Under the pieces are notes generated by a model. It worked only from the letters and a program-made list of their open reading frames with translations, had not been told where the DNA came from and did not search any database. DNA of 64,000 nt from Salinirussus salinus (GTDB lineage: Archaea > Halobacteriota > Halobacteria > Halobacteriales > Haloarculaceae). The position numbers and the translations under genes were made by a program. Location: positions 930,001-994,000 of the forward strand of contig NZ_WOWO01000002.1 of NCBI RefSeq assembly GCF_009831455.1, read 5' to 3'. This document shows, piece by piece, positions 26,599-35,259 of this stretch (positions within the stretch are counted from its first letter, which is position 1; each line of letters begins with the position of its first letter).

Positions 26599-28065
26599 AT
26601 GACCGAACGAGTGCGGCTGTCGACGGGGGTTGGACCACTCGACGAGATCGTCGGCGGGGGCTACATCGAGGGGCGGAGCTACATGCTCCACGGCCCCGCA
26701 GGCGCGGGGAAGACGATCCTCGGCTTCCACTTTCTGGACGCGGTCGGGGACGGGGAAACGGCGCTGTTCGTCAACCTCGAGGAGGACGTCGAGGAACTCA
26801 AAGCCGACGCCGCCTCGCTCGGCTTCGGCACCGATGACATCGAGTTTCTGGACCTCAGCCCCGGCGCGGACGTGTTCACCGAGGACCGCTCCTACGACGT
26901 CTTCAGCGCGGCCGACGTCGAGGCCGGTCCGCTGACCGAGGCGATCACGGAGCGTGTCGAAGCCGTCGACCCCGACCGGGTGGTCGTCGACCCGCTGACG
27001 CAACTCCGCTACGTCATCGACGACGACTACCAGTTCCGCAAGCAGGTCGTCGGTTTCACCCGTTACCTCAAATCCCGGGGCGCGACCGTGCTCTTTACCG
27101 TCCAGGAGACCGGCCGGAACCCGACCGACGACCTCCAGTTCATCAGCGACGGCTACGTCTCGCTGCGGACCGACGGCGACCAGCGCCGGGTGACGGTGCC
27201 GAAGTTCCGCGGCTCGGCGACGAGAGGCGGCGACCACGCCTTCCGGATCACCGGCGATGGGGTCGAGGTCTACCCCGCGCTCGCGCCGGACGAACACGGC
27301 CGCTCGGCCGACCGGGAGACGCTCTCCTCGGGCGTCGACGAGGTCGACGACCTGCTCAACGGCGGGGTCGAGCGCGGGTCGGTCACCATCGTCAGCGGGC
27401 CCACCGGGGTCGGGAAGACGACCCTCTGTACGCAGTTCGCAAACCAGGCCGCGACCCGGGGCGAGCGGTCGGTGGTCTACCTCTTCGAGGAGTCGGCGGG
27501 GACGTTCCGCAAGCGCTCGGAGGCCATCGGGGTCCCCGTCGGCGAGATGGTCGAGGCGGGAACCCTCCGGGTCGAGGAGATGGAGGCGCTCGACCTCTCG
27601 CCCCAGGAGTTCGCCGCTATGGTCCGCGAAGAAGTCGAGGACTACGGCGCCGGAATGGTGATGCTCGATGGGCTCTCGGGCTACCGGCTGACCCTCGAGA
27701 GCGAGGACGGGATGCTCCAGCAGCTCCACGCCCTCGGGCGCTACCTCAAGAACATGGGGGTGACGTCGCTGCTCGTCGACGAGACCAGCGCGGTTGTCGG
27801 CGACTTCCGCGCCACCGAGCGGAACGTCAGCTACCTCGCGGACAACATCGTCTTCCTGCGACACCTCGAATTTCAGGGAGAGCTCCGGAAGGCCATCGGC
27901 GTCCTCAAAAAACGAACCAGTGACTACGAGCGAACCCTCCGGGAGTTTGCCATCACCGGCGAGGGTATCCGGGTCGGCGACCCCCTGACGGGGCTGCGGG
28001 GCGTGCTCACCGGCACCCCCGAGTTCGCCGGCGAGGGACACTCGTCGATGGACCTCGGGGAGTGA
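26599..28065 (+). CDS. KaiC-like double-domain RecA-fold ATPase
   Basis: The 488-residue product has two RecA-like halves. The first has Walker A G-P-A-G-A-G-K38-T with catalytic E61-E62; the second has G-P-T-G-V-G-K273-T and E297-E298. This is the full KaiC layout, close to the length of cyanobacterial KaiC. Haloarchaeal KaiC-like proteins (Cir proteins) are light- or day-responsive and have no KaiA or KaiB. It is divergent from a LOV-type kinase, 90 nt apart, which suggests joint control. I infer a role in light or redox signalling, not a proven clock. Confidence 0.9.
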   Translation: MTERVRLSTGVGPLDEIVGGGYIEGRSYMLHGPAGAGKTILGFHFLDAVGDGETALFVNLEEDVEELKADAASLGFGTDDIEFLDLSPGADVFTEDRSYDVFSAADVEAGPLTEAITERVEAVDPDRVVVDPLTQLRYVIDDDYQFRKQVVGFTRYLKSRGATVLFTVQETGRNPTDDLQFISDGYVSLRTDGDQRRVTVPKFRGSATRGGDHAFRITGDGVEVYPALAPDEHGRSADRETLSSGVDEVDDLLNGGVERGSVTIVSGPTGVGKTTLCTQFANQAATRGERSVVYLFEESAGTFRKRSEAIGVPVGEMVEAGTLRVEEMEALDLSPQEFAAMVREEVEDYGAGMVMLDGLSGYRLTLESEDGMLQQLHALGRYLKNMGVTSLLVDETSAVVGDFRATERNVSYLADNIVFLRHLEFQGELRKAIGVLKKRTSDYERTLREFAITGEGIRVGDPLTGLRGVLTGTPEFAGEGHSSMDLGE

Positions 28066-28111
28066 ACGTCGAACCGCACACACCTATACCGCGCCGGCCC
28101 CAGGGCCGGGT

Positions 28112-28711
28112 ATGGAAGTCGACCCGCGGACACACGAGCGGTCGATGTACCGGACGCTGACGGGCACGGTGGTCCCCCGCCCCATCGGCTGGGTGTCGAC
28201 GACCGGGCCGGATGGAACCGACAACCTCGCCCCCTACTCCTTCTTTACCGTGGCCAGCGTCGACCCGCCGGTCCTCCTGTTCTCGACGGTCGCCCGCCCG
28301 GACCGGCCGGAGGGCCTCAGCGACACCGCACGCAACGCCCGCGAGACCGGCGAGTTCGTGCTCAACGTCGTCACCGAGCCCTTCGCCGAGGCGATGAACG
28401 AGACCAGCGCCACCCTCCCGCCCGGGGACAGCGAGTTCGACCACGCGGGCCTGGAGCGGGCCGCGTCCACGGCCGTCGAGCCCCCGCGGGTCGCCGGGGT
28501 CGAGGCCGCCTACGAGTGCCAGCTCTACGACACCGTCGAGGTCGGCTCGAACACGCTGGTGCTCGGCGAGGTAGTCTACGCCCACCTCAGCGACGGCATC
28601 CTCACCGACGAGGGGAAAGTCGACGTCGACGAGGTGGCGGCGGTCGGCCGGCTGGCCGGTAGCGGCTACTGTTACACGCGCGAGCGGTTCCGGATGGAGC
28701 GGCCGGACTGA
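28112..28711 (+). CDS. Flavin reductase family protein (FMN-binding split barrel)
   Basis: This 199-residue protein has the features of the flavin reductase-like/FlaRed family: R-P-I-G-W-V-S-T near residue 25, N-L-A-P-Y-S-F-F and the F-V-L-N-V-V segment. It likely binds FMN and passes electrons to a partner or reduces free flavin. It follows the KaiC-like gene by 46 nt but has an independent start context. Physiological substrate unknown. Confidence 0.85.
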   Translation: MEVDPRTHERSMYRTLTGTVVPRPIGWVSTTGPDGTDNLAPYSFFTVASVDPPVLLFSTVARPDRPEGLSDTARNARETGEFVLNVVTEPFAEAMNETSATLPPGDSEFDHAGLERAASTAVEPPRVAGVEAAYECQLYDTVEVGSNTLVLGEVVYAHLSDGILTDEGKVDVDEVAAVGRLAGSGYCYTRERFRMERPD

Positions 28712-28747
28712 CTGGGGTATCGCGCCCGGCGCCCCGCGAGTCGGGGT

Positions 28748-29416
28748 TCAGTCGTCGGCGTGCGCCTGCTCGAATGGCTTGGGGGGTAACAGGAGGTCCT
28801 CGAGTTCGGGCATGTGTTTGACATTGTAGAGGACCTGGAGGTGGTCCGAGAGCGGAACCGCATTACAGGACAGTTGAATGCCCTCCTCGACCATCTCGTC
28901 GGGGAGGATGTGGTCGATCGGCGTGGAGAGTTCCCCCTTCCTGACGACGACCGCACAGTTCGCACACGCTCCGCCCCGGCAGGCGTAGGGCCAGGCGTAC
29001 CCCTCGTGCTCCGCCGCTTCGAGCAGGGTGTCGCCCGGCTCGACCCGAAAGCTACCGTAGTCCACCGTCCCGAGGTCCGCGTCGGCCGCCTTCTCGAAGA
29101 GGTCCGGGTCCTCCAGCCCCCAGCCGTAGTCGTCGAGCACCTCGTAGTTCAGGTACTCGACCTCGGGGTGCATCGACCGCGAGTCCCGCCCGCTGGCGTC
29201 GTCGCCGGCGTCACCGTCGCCGTGGTGGGCCTCCCCGTCCGACGCCGGCCGCTCCCCCGACATGGCCTGCTCGTAGGCCTCCCTGACGGCCTGAAACGCC
29301 CGCGCCGACCCGCCCTGGTCGGGGTGGGTCTCCTTCATCCGTTCGCGGTAGGCCTCCTTGATCTCCTCCTCGTCGGCGTCGGGGTCGACCCGCAGAATCT
29401 CGAACGGGGAGCTCAC
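28748..29416 (-). CDS. J-domain fused to plant-type [2Fe-2S] ferredoxin
   Basis: This 222-residue protein opens with a J domain (residues 1-55, with the H31-P-D motif), then a linker rich in Gly, Asp and His (56-80). A haloarchaeal ferredoxin follows, with cluster ligands C146, C151, C154 and C184. The acidic insert at 85-118 is typical of halophilic ferredoxins. A J domain suggests contact with DnaK during cluster assembly or delivery, but this is inferred. The fusion occurs in other haloarchaea to my knowledge. It is upstream of the Rieske/amidohydrolase pair in position but transcribed separately. Confidence 0.88.
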   Translation of the reverse strand: MSSPFEILRVDPDADEEEIKEAYRERMKETHPDQGGSARAFQAVREAYEQAMSGERPASDGEAHHGDGDAGDDASGRDSRSMHPEVEYLNYEVLDDYGWGLEDPDLFEKAADADLGTVDYGSFRVEPGDTLLEAAEHEGYAWPYACRGGACANCAVVVRKGELSTPIDHILPDEMVEEGIQLSCNAVPLSDHLQVLYNVKHMPELEDLLLPPKPFEQAHADD

Positions 29417-29565
29417 GGGTCGACATAGGCGTCCCGAAAATTAAGGGTTCTTATCAGCGAGGACGGCACCCCCGGACCGCCGGTCCGAATAGCCGCGCCG
29501 GACGGGCGCGCCGGGCAGCCGGTCACCGTCGGCCGGGGGCGTGGCCGTTCGGCCGAAGCGCGGCC

Positions 29566-29904
29566 TCAGAGTCGGAGGTAGACGTCGCCGCCCTCGACGA
29601 CGCACTCCGCCTGCGGGAGCCGGGCGCCGACGTCGGTGTCGAAGCAGTTCGCGCCGCCGTCGAGGTCGAACTCCCAGCCGTGCCAGGGACAGACGACCCG
29701 GCCGTCCTCGGTGTCGACCCGACCCTCTGCGACGGGGCCGCCCTGGTGGGGGCAGACGTTCCGGTAGGCGTAGAGGCCGTCCCCGGCCACGCAGACGAGG
29801 TACTTCTCGCCTCGCACGTCCACCACCTGGGGCTGTGCCTCGACCTCCTCGAGGCTCCCCACGCGGTACCGGTCGGTCGCGTCGCCCTCGGTGTCGGCGC
29901 TCAT
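29566..29904 (-). CDS. Rieske [2Fe-2S] ferredoxin-like protein
   Basis: The 112-residue product has both cluster motifs, C51-P-H53-Q-G-G and C72-P-W-H75-G-W-E-F, and matches Rieske ferredoxins of the NirD/BphF type. Its start overlaps the stop of the amidohydrolase by four bases (ATGA), so the two are translated together. Such a small electron carrier usually serves an oxygenase or a reductase. Here the only partner is the amidohydrolase, so the recipient of the electrons is not visible. Confidence 0.9.
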   Translation of the reverse strand: MSADTEGDATDRYRVGSLEEVEAQPQVVDVRGEKYLVCVAGDGLYAYRNVCPHQGGPVAEGRVDTEDGRVVCPWHGWEFDLDGGANCFDTDVGARLPQAECVVEGGDVYLRL

Positions 29905-31004
29905 ACACCGGGAAAGGCCGCGCGGGCGTTCTCGTGGTAGACCTGCTCCCAGCGCTCGCGGGGCATCGTCTTCTTCACGACGGAGGGGGCGTCGAAGTCC
30001 CAGTGGGGCCAGTCCGTCGCGAAGAGGAGGTTGTCCCACCCGCCGGCGAGTTCGGCCATCGCGTCGATGCAGCCGTCCGGAATGGTCTCCTCCATGGGCT
30101 GGGAGACCACCCAGAAGTCCTCAGCCCAGATCTCCGAGGGCAGGCGGTCCAGGTCCGGCGCCTCGTTGGGCCGGGCGAGAAACTCCTTGTCGAGCCGGTA
30201 GATGTAGGGTACCCACCCGAGCCCCGCCTCCATCGAGACGAAGCGCAGGTCGAACCGCTCGGGGATGCCACGGCAGATGATACTGGTGATCTGGGCCATC
30301 TGCTGGAAGGGGTGGGAGATCGAGTGGACCTCGAGGAACTTGTGGAAGTAGTTGGTCTGGAGCGGGAACGTCGAGTGGGTCGTTGCGGCCCCGTGGATGC
30401 CGATGGTGAGGTCGTGGCGCTCGGCGGCCTCGTAGACCGGCTCGTAACGCTGGTCGCCCAGCGCCTTCTCGGGGCCGACGGGATTGAGGAACACGCCGAC
30501 GACATCGTCTTTCTGGCCGTACTTGTCGATCTCCTCGGCGCCCACTTCGGGGTCCTGGACGGGTACAAGCACCGTGCCCTTGAACAGGTCGCCGGCGTCG
30601 AGCCAGGTGTCCATCAGATAGCGGTTGTACGCCCGGCAGAGCTCGTTGGCCACGTCCCGGTTGCCGATGAGACCGTGGTAGAGGTTTCGGGTGGGGGTGA
30701 TGACCGCCGTGTCCAGCCCGAACCGCTCCATCACCTCGCGCTCGTCCTCCGGCCCCTCGACGGAGGCGTATCCCGACCGGCCGCCGGCCGAGCGGTCCCA
30801 GCCGTCGCTGGGGTAGCCGAAGTACTCGCTCTCGGCGTAGCGTTTCTCCTCGCCCTCCTCCATGTAGGGGATCAGGTCGTCGATCTCCTCGCGGATGTGG
30901 GCGTCGCAGTCGATGACCTCCTCCTCGACCGGCTCGGCCTCCGCCCAGCCTTTCTCCATGATCTCTCCCTGCTCGGTCGCGGGGCGTCGCTCCGGTTCTG
31001 CCAT
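29901..31004 (-). CDS. Amidohydrolase family protein, decarboxylase-like (COG2159)
   Basis: The start is the ATG at 31004. The 367-residue product has the D-C-D-A-H motif of the metal site near residue 33, the I-G-I-H-G-A-A segment, S-M-E-A-G near residue 270, and a T-D-W-P-H-W-D site near residue 338. This matches COG2159 enzymes such as aminocarboxymuconate-semialdehyde and resorcylate decarboxylases. Reaction and substrate are not known. The coupled Rieske protein suggests work on aromatic acids. It is the last gene of the GC-rich block before the accessory region. Confidence 0.85.
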   Translation of the reverse strand: MAEPERRPATEQGEIMEKGWAEAEPVEEEVIDCDAHIREEIDDLIPYMEEGEEKRYAESEYFGYPSDGWDRSAGGRSGYASVEGPEDEREVMERFGLDTAVITPTRNLYHGLIGNRDVANELCRAYNRYLMDTWLDAGDLFKGTVLVPVQDPEVGAEEIDKYGQKDDVVGVFLNPVGPEKALGDQRYEPVYEAAERHDLTIGIHGAATTHSTFPLQTNYFHKFLEVHSISHPFQQMAQITSIICRGIPERFDLRFVSMEAGLGWVPYIYRLDKEFLARPNEAPDLDRLPSEIWAEDFWVVSQPMEETIPDGCIDAMAELAGGWDNLLFATDWPHWDFDAPSVVKKTMPRERWEQVYHENARAAFPGV

Positions 31005-31276
31005 GGTATGGCGTAGCAAATCGGGCGGGCATAAGGATTTCGAGTGGCAGGCCGCGTCCCGGACATGAAACGCGGCGAGTCACACGGGAGTGCGGGTTTC
31101 CGCAGAGAAGTTGGACTACAGTGGGCCTGGCGGTAATGCGCGGGCACGGACTGATTGACCGTCGGGGACTGGTGTGGGTCAGTTCTCAGCCGCCGTTTAT
31201 CATTCCAACAATGAGACTGGTGGTTTCTGAGCCGGCGGACAACGTTACTCGGGGTCATCCTTGCCCGGCTGGCCCG

Positions 31277-31405
31277 CTACCCGACTCCGGTTTCCTTCTT
31301 CAGCAGGGAAAGCGTGTCCTGGTCTGTCGTGATCGGCGGCTGTTCGTATCTACCGGTCAATTCGGTCTGTACGAGCGGATCGACCGCTCGCCGGAACCAG
31401 ACGCG
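31277..31405 (-). pseudogene. C-terminal fragment of a paralogue of the 36.9 kb membrane protein
   Basis: On the minus strand this encodes about 42 residues ending E-T-G-V-G, which align with the last 40 residues of the protein at 36904-37335 (R-A-V-D-x-L-V-Q-x-E-L-T-G-x-Y-E and T-L-x-L-L-K-K-E-T-G-x-G). No N-terminal part is present upstream. The rest of the 31005-31520 gap, about 515 nt of lower G+C, holds no gene I can support. It looks like a remnant of a second copy. Confidence 0.65.
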
Positions 31406-31520
31406 CAAACTCGAAGGAGGACTCGTGACCGGTTCTGGCGCCTGTGAACGGGTTCTCAACTGAGGAGAACCACCGACACAGCTAATGTGTTACCTGTCCA
31501 ACAATAGTCCGGTGAACACC

Positions 31521-32372
31521 ATGCCCAGTCAATTTCGTCTGTGGCACCGCATCTCGACAGTGGCCGTCATCGCTCTCGCTACACTGTCGTCGCTGGTAGG
31601 CCTCTTCCGGCCTAACCACTACCGGGCCGCTCCTGACCTCGTCACATCCTATCAAGTACAGGATTTCACGATACTCCTCATCGGTATTCCCGTCCTGGCT
31701 GCCGGGCTGTGGATGGAAATGCGGAACTCACCCCGTGGTCGTATCGTCTGGCTCGGAGGGCTGGCGTTTATGACCTACATGTGGGCCTCGATAGCCACCC
31801 AAACTCCGTACAACGAGCTGTTTCTCGTGTACGTGTCGCTGTTCGGGCTCTCTCTGTTCACGTTCGTCGGCGGTATGCTCACGACCGACCCGGACACGGT
31901 CCGTCGGCGGGTCGAGGAGTATATCAATCCGACGCTGTACGGTGGGACCCTGCTGGTGATCGGGGCTGGGTTGGCCGCACTGTGGCTGTCTGATCTCGTG
32001 CCATCGTTACTCAGTGGGACCACGCCGTCGCTGGTCGAGGAGTCGGGGCCACAGGCGCTGGCGAGTCACGTCATCGATCTGGGCGTCGTGGTGCCCTCGG
32101 TATTCCTCGCTGCGGTGTGGTTGCTTCGAGGGCGTACCTGGGGGTACGTCCTCACCGGTGTCGTGTTGATCCTCGGTGCGACGCTCGCGGCCCCTATCGG
32201 TATCATGACGCTCGTACTTATGACAGGAGAGACGGTGACTGTCAGCCCCGTTGCTGTCTTCTTCACGTTCCTGCCGATCGTCGTCTCAACCGTGCTGGCC
32301 CTGATGTACCTCCGGTCGATGGCGGAGCGAGAGCAGCCCCCGAAAGACGATCACCGTCATCAGTACACGTGA
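31521..32372 (+). CDS. Polytopic membrane protein of unknown function
   Basis: The 283-residue product from the ATG at 31521 has about eight membrane helices, with a polar loop (residues 175-190) and a His-rich tail. I do not recognise a family. An ATG twelve codons upstream is possible. It begins the accessory region and uses more A and T than the core genes. There is no clear operon partner. Confidence 0.7.
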   Translation: MPSQFRLWHRISTVAVIALATLSSLVGLFRPNHYRAAPDLVTSYQVQDFTILLIGIPVLAAGLWMEMRNSPRGRIVWLGGLAFMTYMWASIATQTPYNELFLVYVSLFGLSLFTFVGGMLTTDPDTVRRRVEEYINPTLYGGTLLVIGAGLAALWLSDLVPSLLSGTTPSLVEESGPQALASHVIDLGVVVPSVFLAAVWLLRGRTWGYVLTGVVLILGATLAAPIGIMTLVLMTGETVTVSPVAVFFTFLPIVVSTVLALMYLRSMAEREQPPKDDHRHQYT

Positions 32373-32447
32373 TCAGTGTGCTCTGTGCCTCTGAGCGATT
32401 GGGTGGTCGCTGCGTATTTACCGCGTTCGTCGGCGAAACGTGGGCCG

Positions 32448-32573
32448 GTGACTGACCTGACACTCCTCGTCTTCCCGCTGGCTACTGTCGTCCTCCTGCT
32501 CTACCGGCGGTGGGCGAAGAAAGTACGGCCGACAGACTTTCCGTCACCGACGATGGGTACCACAGGCGACTGA
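32448..32573 (+). CDS. Possible 41-residue single-helix membrane protein
   Basis: A GTG at 32448 opens a 41-residue frame with one hydrophobic helix (residues 5-19) and a basic segment after it (R-R-W-A-K-K). TATTTA at 32415-32420 ends 27 nt upstream. This is the only support; it may be chance. Confidence 0.35.
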   Translation: MTDLTLLVFPLATVVLLLYRRWAKKVRPTDFPSPTMGTTGD

Positions 32574-32705
32574 GCCCGGTATCCCCGGTCGCTGGGCGAC
32601 GAATAGCGCCGAGTGTATCTCACTACGACCCGGATCCGCTGCCGGTGAGTACACCCCCGGGATTCAAGCACAGTCCCCACGCGCTGCTAGACCGGATCGA
32701 GGGGG

Positions 32706-33590
32706 TCAGTGAGAAGAGCGCCACACGCGCCCGACTCGATTTGCGACTCTGTCGGAGACGAATACGACAGCGACGATGATCGTCGTTACGACGACAAGTA
32801 CTCCGGACTCGCCGACCCACGTCGTCGCTCGCGCGCCGCTCGAAAACGTGTCGAACGGTCCCTGGATGACCGCATTCCACGCGGAGTGGCCCAGTATCGC
32901 CGGCCAGATGCTTCCAGTTTCCAGCGTCCACGCCGACCAGAGCACCGTCAGGGACACTGCCACGACGACGAACAACGCGGCCGAGAGTGCCCGGGACTCA
33001 CCCGCGGCGTACTGTCCGGTCAGAATCGCGGGGACGTGCCAGCACCCCCACAGAACGCCTCCCGTCAGAATCGGTGCCGGTACCCCGGCGGTGACCAGGC
33101 GAGAGGTCATGTATCCCCGCCATCCGATCTCTTCCCCGGCTGCCGAGATGACACCGAGGACTGCTCCGAGCGTCGCGGCAAAGAGCAAATTCCCAGCGAA
33201 TGCCGACATCGGATCCGGCGTGCCTGCCGGAGCAGAAAACGCGACGAGACCGAATCCCCAGGCGGTACCGTACGCGATGGCGCCGACGACGAACGGGAAC
33301 AGTATCGCCTGGAGCACCCGAACGACCACCTCGCGACGCCTCAGTCGGAACGACAGGTCATCGAACCCCTCGCCGTTGCCGACGCGTGCGACGGCCGAGG
33401 CGATTGCGGGCGTCCACATGAGGAGAAGGACGTACTCGAGTTGCTGCTCGATGGGGGTGCCGGCACTGATGATCAGATACAGGAGCGGGATCGACATCAG
33501 GAGGACCACACCGAAATAGAGGAAAAGCCCCCGGCGAGCAGTATGCACTTCCTCGGCTGCCGGTGCGTCGCGAGCGTGTATCGAACTCAT
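32706..33590 (-). CDS. CPBP family intramembrane metalloprotease
   Basis: The 294-residue product has eight or so membrane helices and the CPBP/Abi motifs: E153-E154-x3-R (in G-E-E-I-G-W-R-G-Y), a second motif with W-H-V-P-A, and G-H-S-A-W-N-A near the end. The family includes the CAAX prenyl endoprotease Rce1 and bacteriocin-immunity proteins; substrate unknown here. It is one of two intact CPBP genes in a row on this strand, with a broken remnant between. The context suggests a duplicated defence or processing cassette, which is an inference. Confidence 0.88.
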   Translation of the reverse strand: MSSIHARDAPAAEEVHTARRGLFLYFGVVLLMSIPLLYLIISAGTPIEQQLEYVLLLMWTPAIASAVARVGNGEGFDDLSFRLRRREVVVRVLQAILFPFVVGAIAYGTAWGFGLVAFSAPAGTPDPMSAFAGNLLFAATLGAVLGVISAAGEEIGWRGYMTSRLVTAGVPAPILTGGVLWGCWHVPAILTGQYAAGESRALSAALFVVVAVSLTVLWSAWTLETGSIWPAILGHSAWNAVIQGPFDTFSSGARATTWVGESGVLVVVTTIIVAVVFVSDRVANRVGRVWRSSH

Positions 33591-33709
33591 GACAGGGTGG
33601 TGAGACCGCGAAGCATCTCGTCGTGCGATACGCGATGGCCTGCCGGACGAGCGGATTGCGGCTCCCCCCGTGCTCCCGTTCTCAGTGCTCTGTCCCGCCA
33701 GTCGGTCAT
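33587..33709 (-). CDS. Possible 40-residue reading frame between CPBP genes
   Basis: A short frame from ATG at 33709 ends in a TGA that overlaps the start of the next CPBP gene (ATGA). The overlap suggests coupling, but the product has no recognisable features and may not be made. Confidence 0.25.
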   Translation of the reverse strand: MTDWRDRALRTGARGEPQSARPAGHRVSHDEMLRGLTTLS

Positions 33710-34114
33710 CTACTCACCCCCTGTTGCCGTTGCGGGGAGAACTCGGAGGCGTTCGCCCCGCTCGCTAACCAACGGTAGTACCACGCCCTGCGGGTGAGGG
33801 CCGGAATGCCTGCCAGAGACGCGAACTCGAAGACCGGGACCTCCGCCACCACGAGCGGCTGGCAGGTGTACGTCCCGTGCGGTGAGCCCGTCGATCCGGA
33901 GGGCGGCCCAGCCGACGCCCGTTATGACGGTGAGCGTCGCCGACAGGACGACGGCGAAGCTGCACCGGCTCCAGGGGTGTGGGGAGAGCGCGAGCGGGAC
34001 GACCGCGATGAGCAGTCCCGTCACACCGAACAACAGCGCCGGTGGTCCCGGCCGTCGCTCGAACTCGACCGGCGACCCCTCTTCGATGGGTCGGGGGGTG
34101 GAACGTTTGGTCAT
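33710..34114 (-). pseudogene. Truncated CPBP-type membrane protein
   Basis: From the ATG at 34114 the frame encodes an N-terminal region with two helices (about residues 22-40 and 46-68) and then a Gly/Arg-rich tail of non-protein character. A +1 shift near 33850 opens a more protein-like frame that ends at 33706. No catalytic E-E-x3-R motif remains in either frame. I read it as a broken or deleted CPBP-type gene following the intact one at 34119 by four bases. A short unrelated membrane protein cannot be excluded. Confidence 0.5.
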
Positions 34115-34118
34115 GGTG

Positions 34119-35015
34119 TTAGTCCGTCGGGTGTTGGCGTCTCGACTCGGCGCCATCCGGGAGACGGCGCATCCCTGCCTGCGCGGCGTCAGTGACATCA
34201 CCGCGGGCGAGACTCCGCCAGCCGAACGCCAGCAAGAGCGCACCGACGAGGACCGCCCACGCCACGAAGCGAGCGAGTTCCCCGGTCGGCGTGAACATCC
34301 CTTCGACGGGATAGAGCCCCTGAGCCGCGTTCACTCCCGCGTGGAACACCATCGTGAGCAGGACGCTGCCGCCCGTGCTGTTGTACAGTAACGTCGCGAC
34401 GATCGAGATACCGATGACGATGACCGCGTAGATGGGCAAGTCGACCGCCCAGCCGGTGACGCCCCGTTCGATGATACCAGCGGGTGCGTGCCAGACGGCC
34501 CAGACGGCGCCGATGACGAGACTCGAGACGAGGGCGCTGTATCGCTCCTGCAGGTAGGGGAGTGCGAACCCCCGCCAGCCCAACTCCTCGTTGCCACCAC
34601 CCCAGATGAAGATATTCAGATACGCCAGGGGCATGGACGCAAGCGGACTGACCTCGTTCCAGTTCAATCGTCCACCGAGCAGGATGTGGACCCCTGCCAT
34701 GAGGGCGTACAGAACCAGGGGGAGCCCGAGCGCGGCGAGCCACCAGCGCGGCGCGACGCGCCACCGGAGCGCCTGCGAGAACCAGCCTTTCAGACTCCCG
34801 CCCGTCAGGTACGTCACGATCGCGGCCGAGACGGGCGGTCCGAAGCTCCCGGCGACGAGGGCGAGGATAGCGGTCGTGTTGTACGCGATCCACCCCCGGT
34901 CGATAGCAGTCAATACCGGGAACCAGATTCCCCAGGTGAGCGCGTATGCACCGGCAAAGAACGCGAGAACCGGGCGTTCCTCGATCCACCTGCGGACGGT
35001 GTGCATGCTACTCAT
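34119..35015 (-). CDS. CPBP family intramembrane metalloprotease
   Basis: The 298-residue product from the ATG at 35015 has eight or so membrane helices. The motif G-N-E143-E144-L-G-W-R-G-F is followed by W-H-A-P-A-G and a late F-H-A-G-V-N-A. It is distinct from the neighbour at 32706, not a recent copy. The upstream frame extension to 35165 covers promoter-like AT-rich DNA and is not used. Substrate unknown. Confidence 0.88.
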   Translation of the reverse strand: MSSMHTVRRWIEERPVLAFFAGAYALTWGIWFPVLTAIDRGWIAYNTTAILALVAGSFGPPVSAAIVTYLTGGSLKGWFSQALRWRVAPRWWLAALGLPLVLYALMAGVHILLGGRLNWNEVSPLASMPLAYLNIFIWGGGNEELGWRGFALPYLQERYSALVSSLVIGAVWAVWHAPAGIIERGVTGWAVDLPIYAVIVIGISIVATLLYNSTGGSVLLTMVFHAGVNAAQGLYPVEGMFTPTGELARFVAWAVLVGALLLAFGWRSLARGDVTDAAQAGMRRLPDGAESRRQHPTD

Positions 35016-35259
35016 GATTGTTGCATCCTCTCGTCGTCGACCTGGAGCAGCTCGTGCGTCTGTACCCGGGGGAGCACATCGAGACGTTGTCGAAGGGTCA
35101 TAGTGAACCAAGACCCGGTCATTCCCGGAGACTGGCTTGGGCCGGGATTCGAAGACATCACCCATAAATGTAAAATCAAAATATATTAATTCCGAGGTTG
35201 ATTCCCGGCCTGCTGGAACAGGCGGCGCACTCTATTCGGCTGCCAGTTCAACAGCTAGC

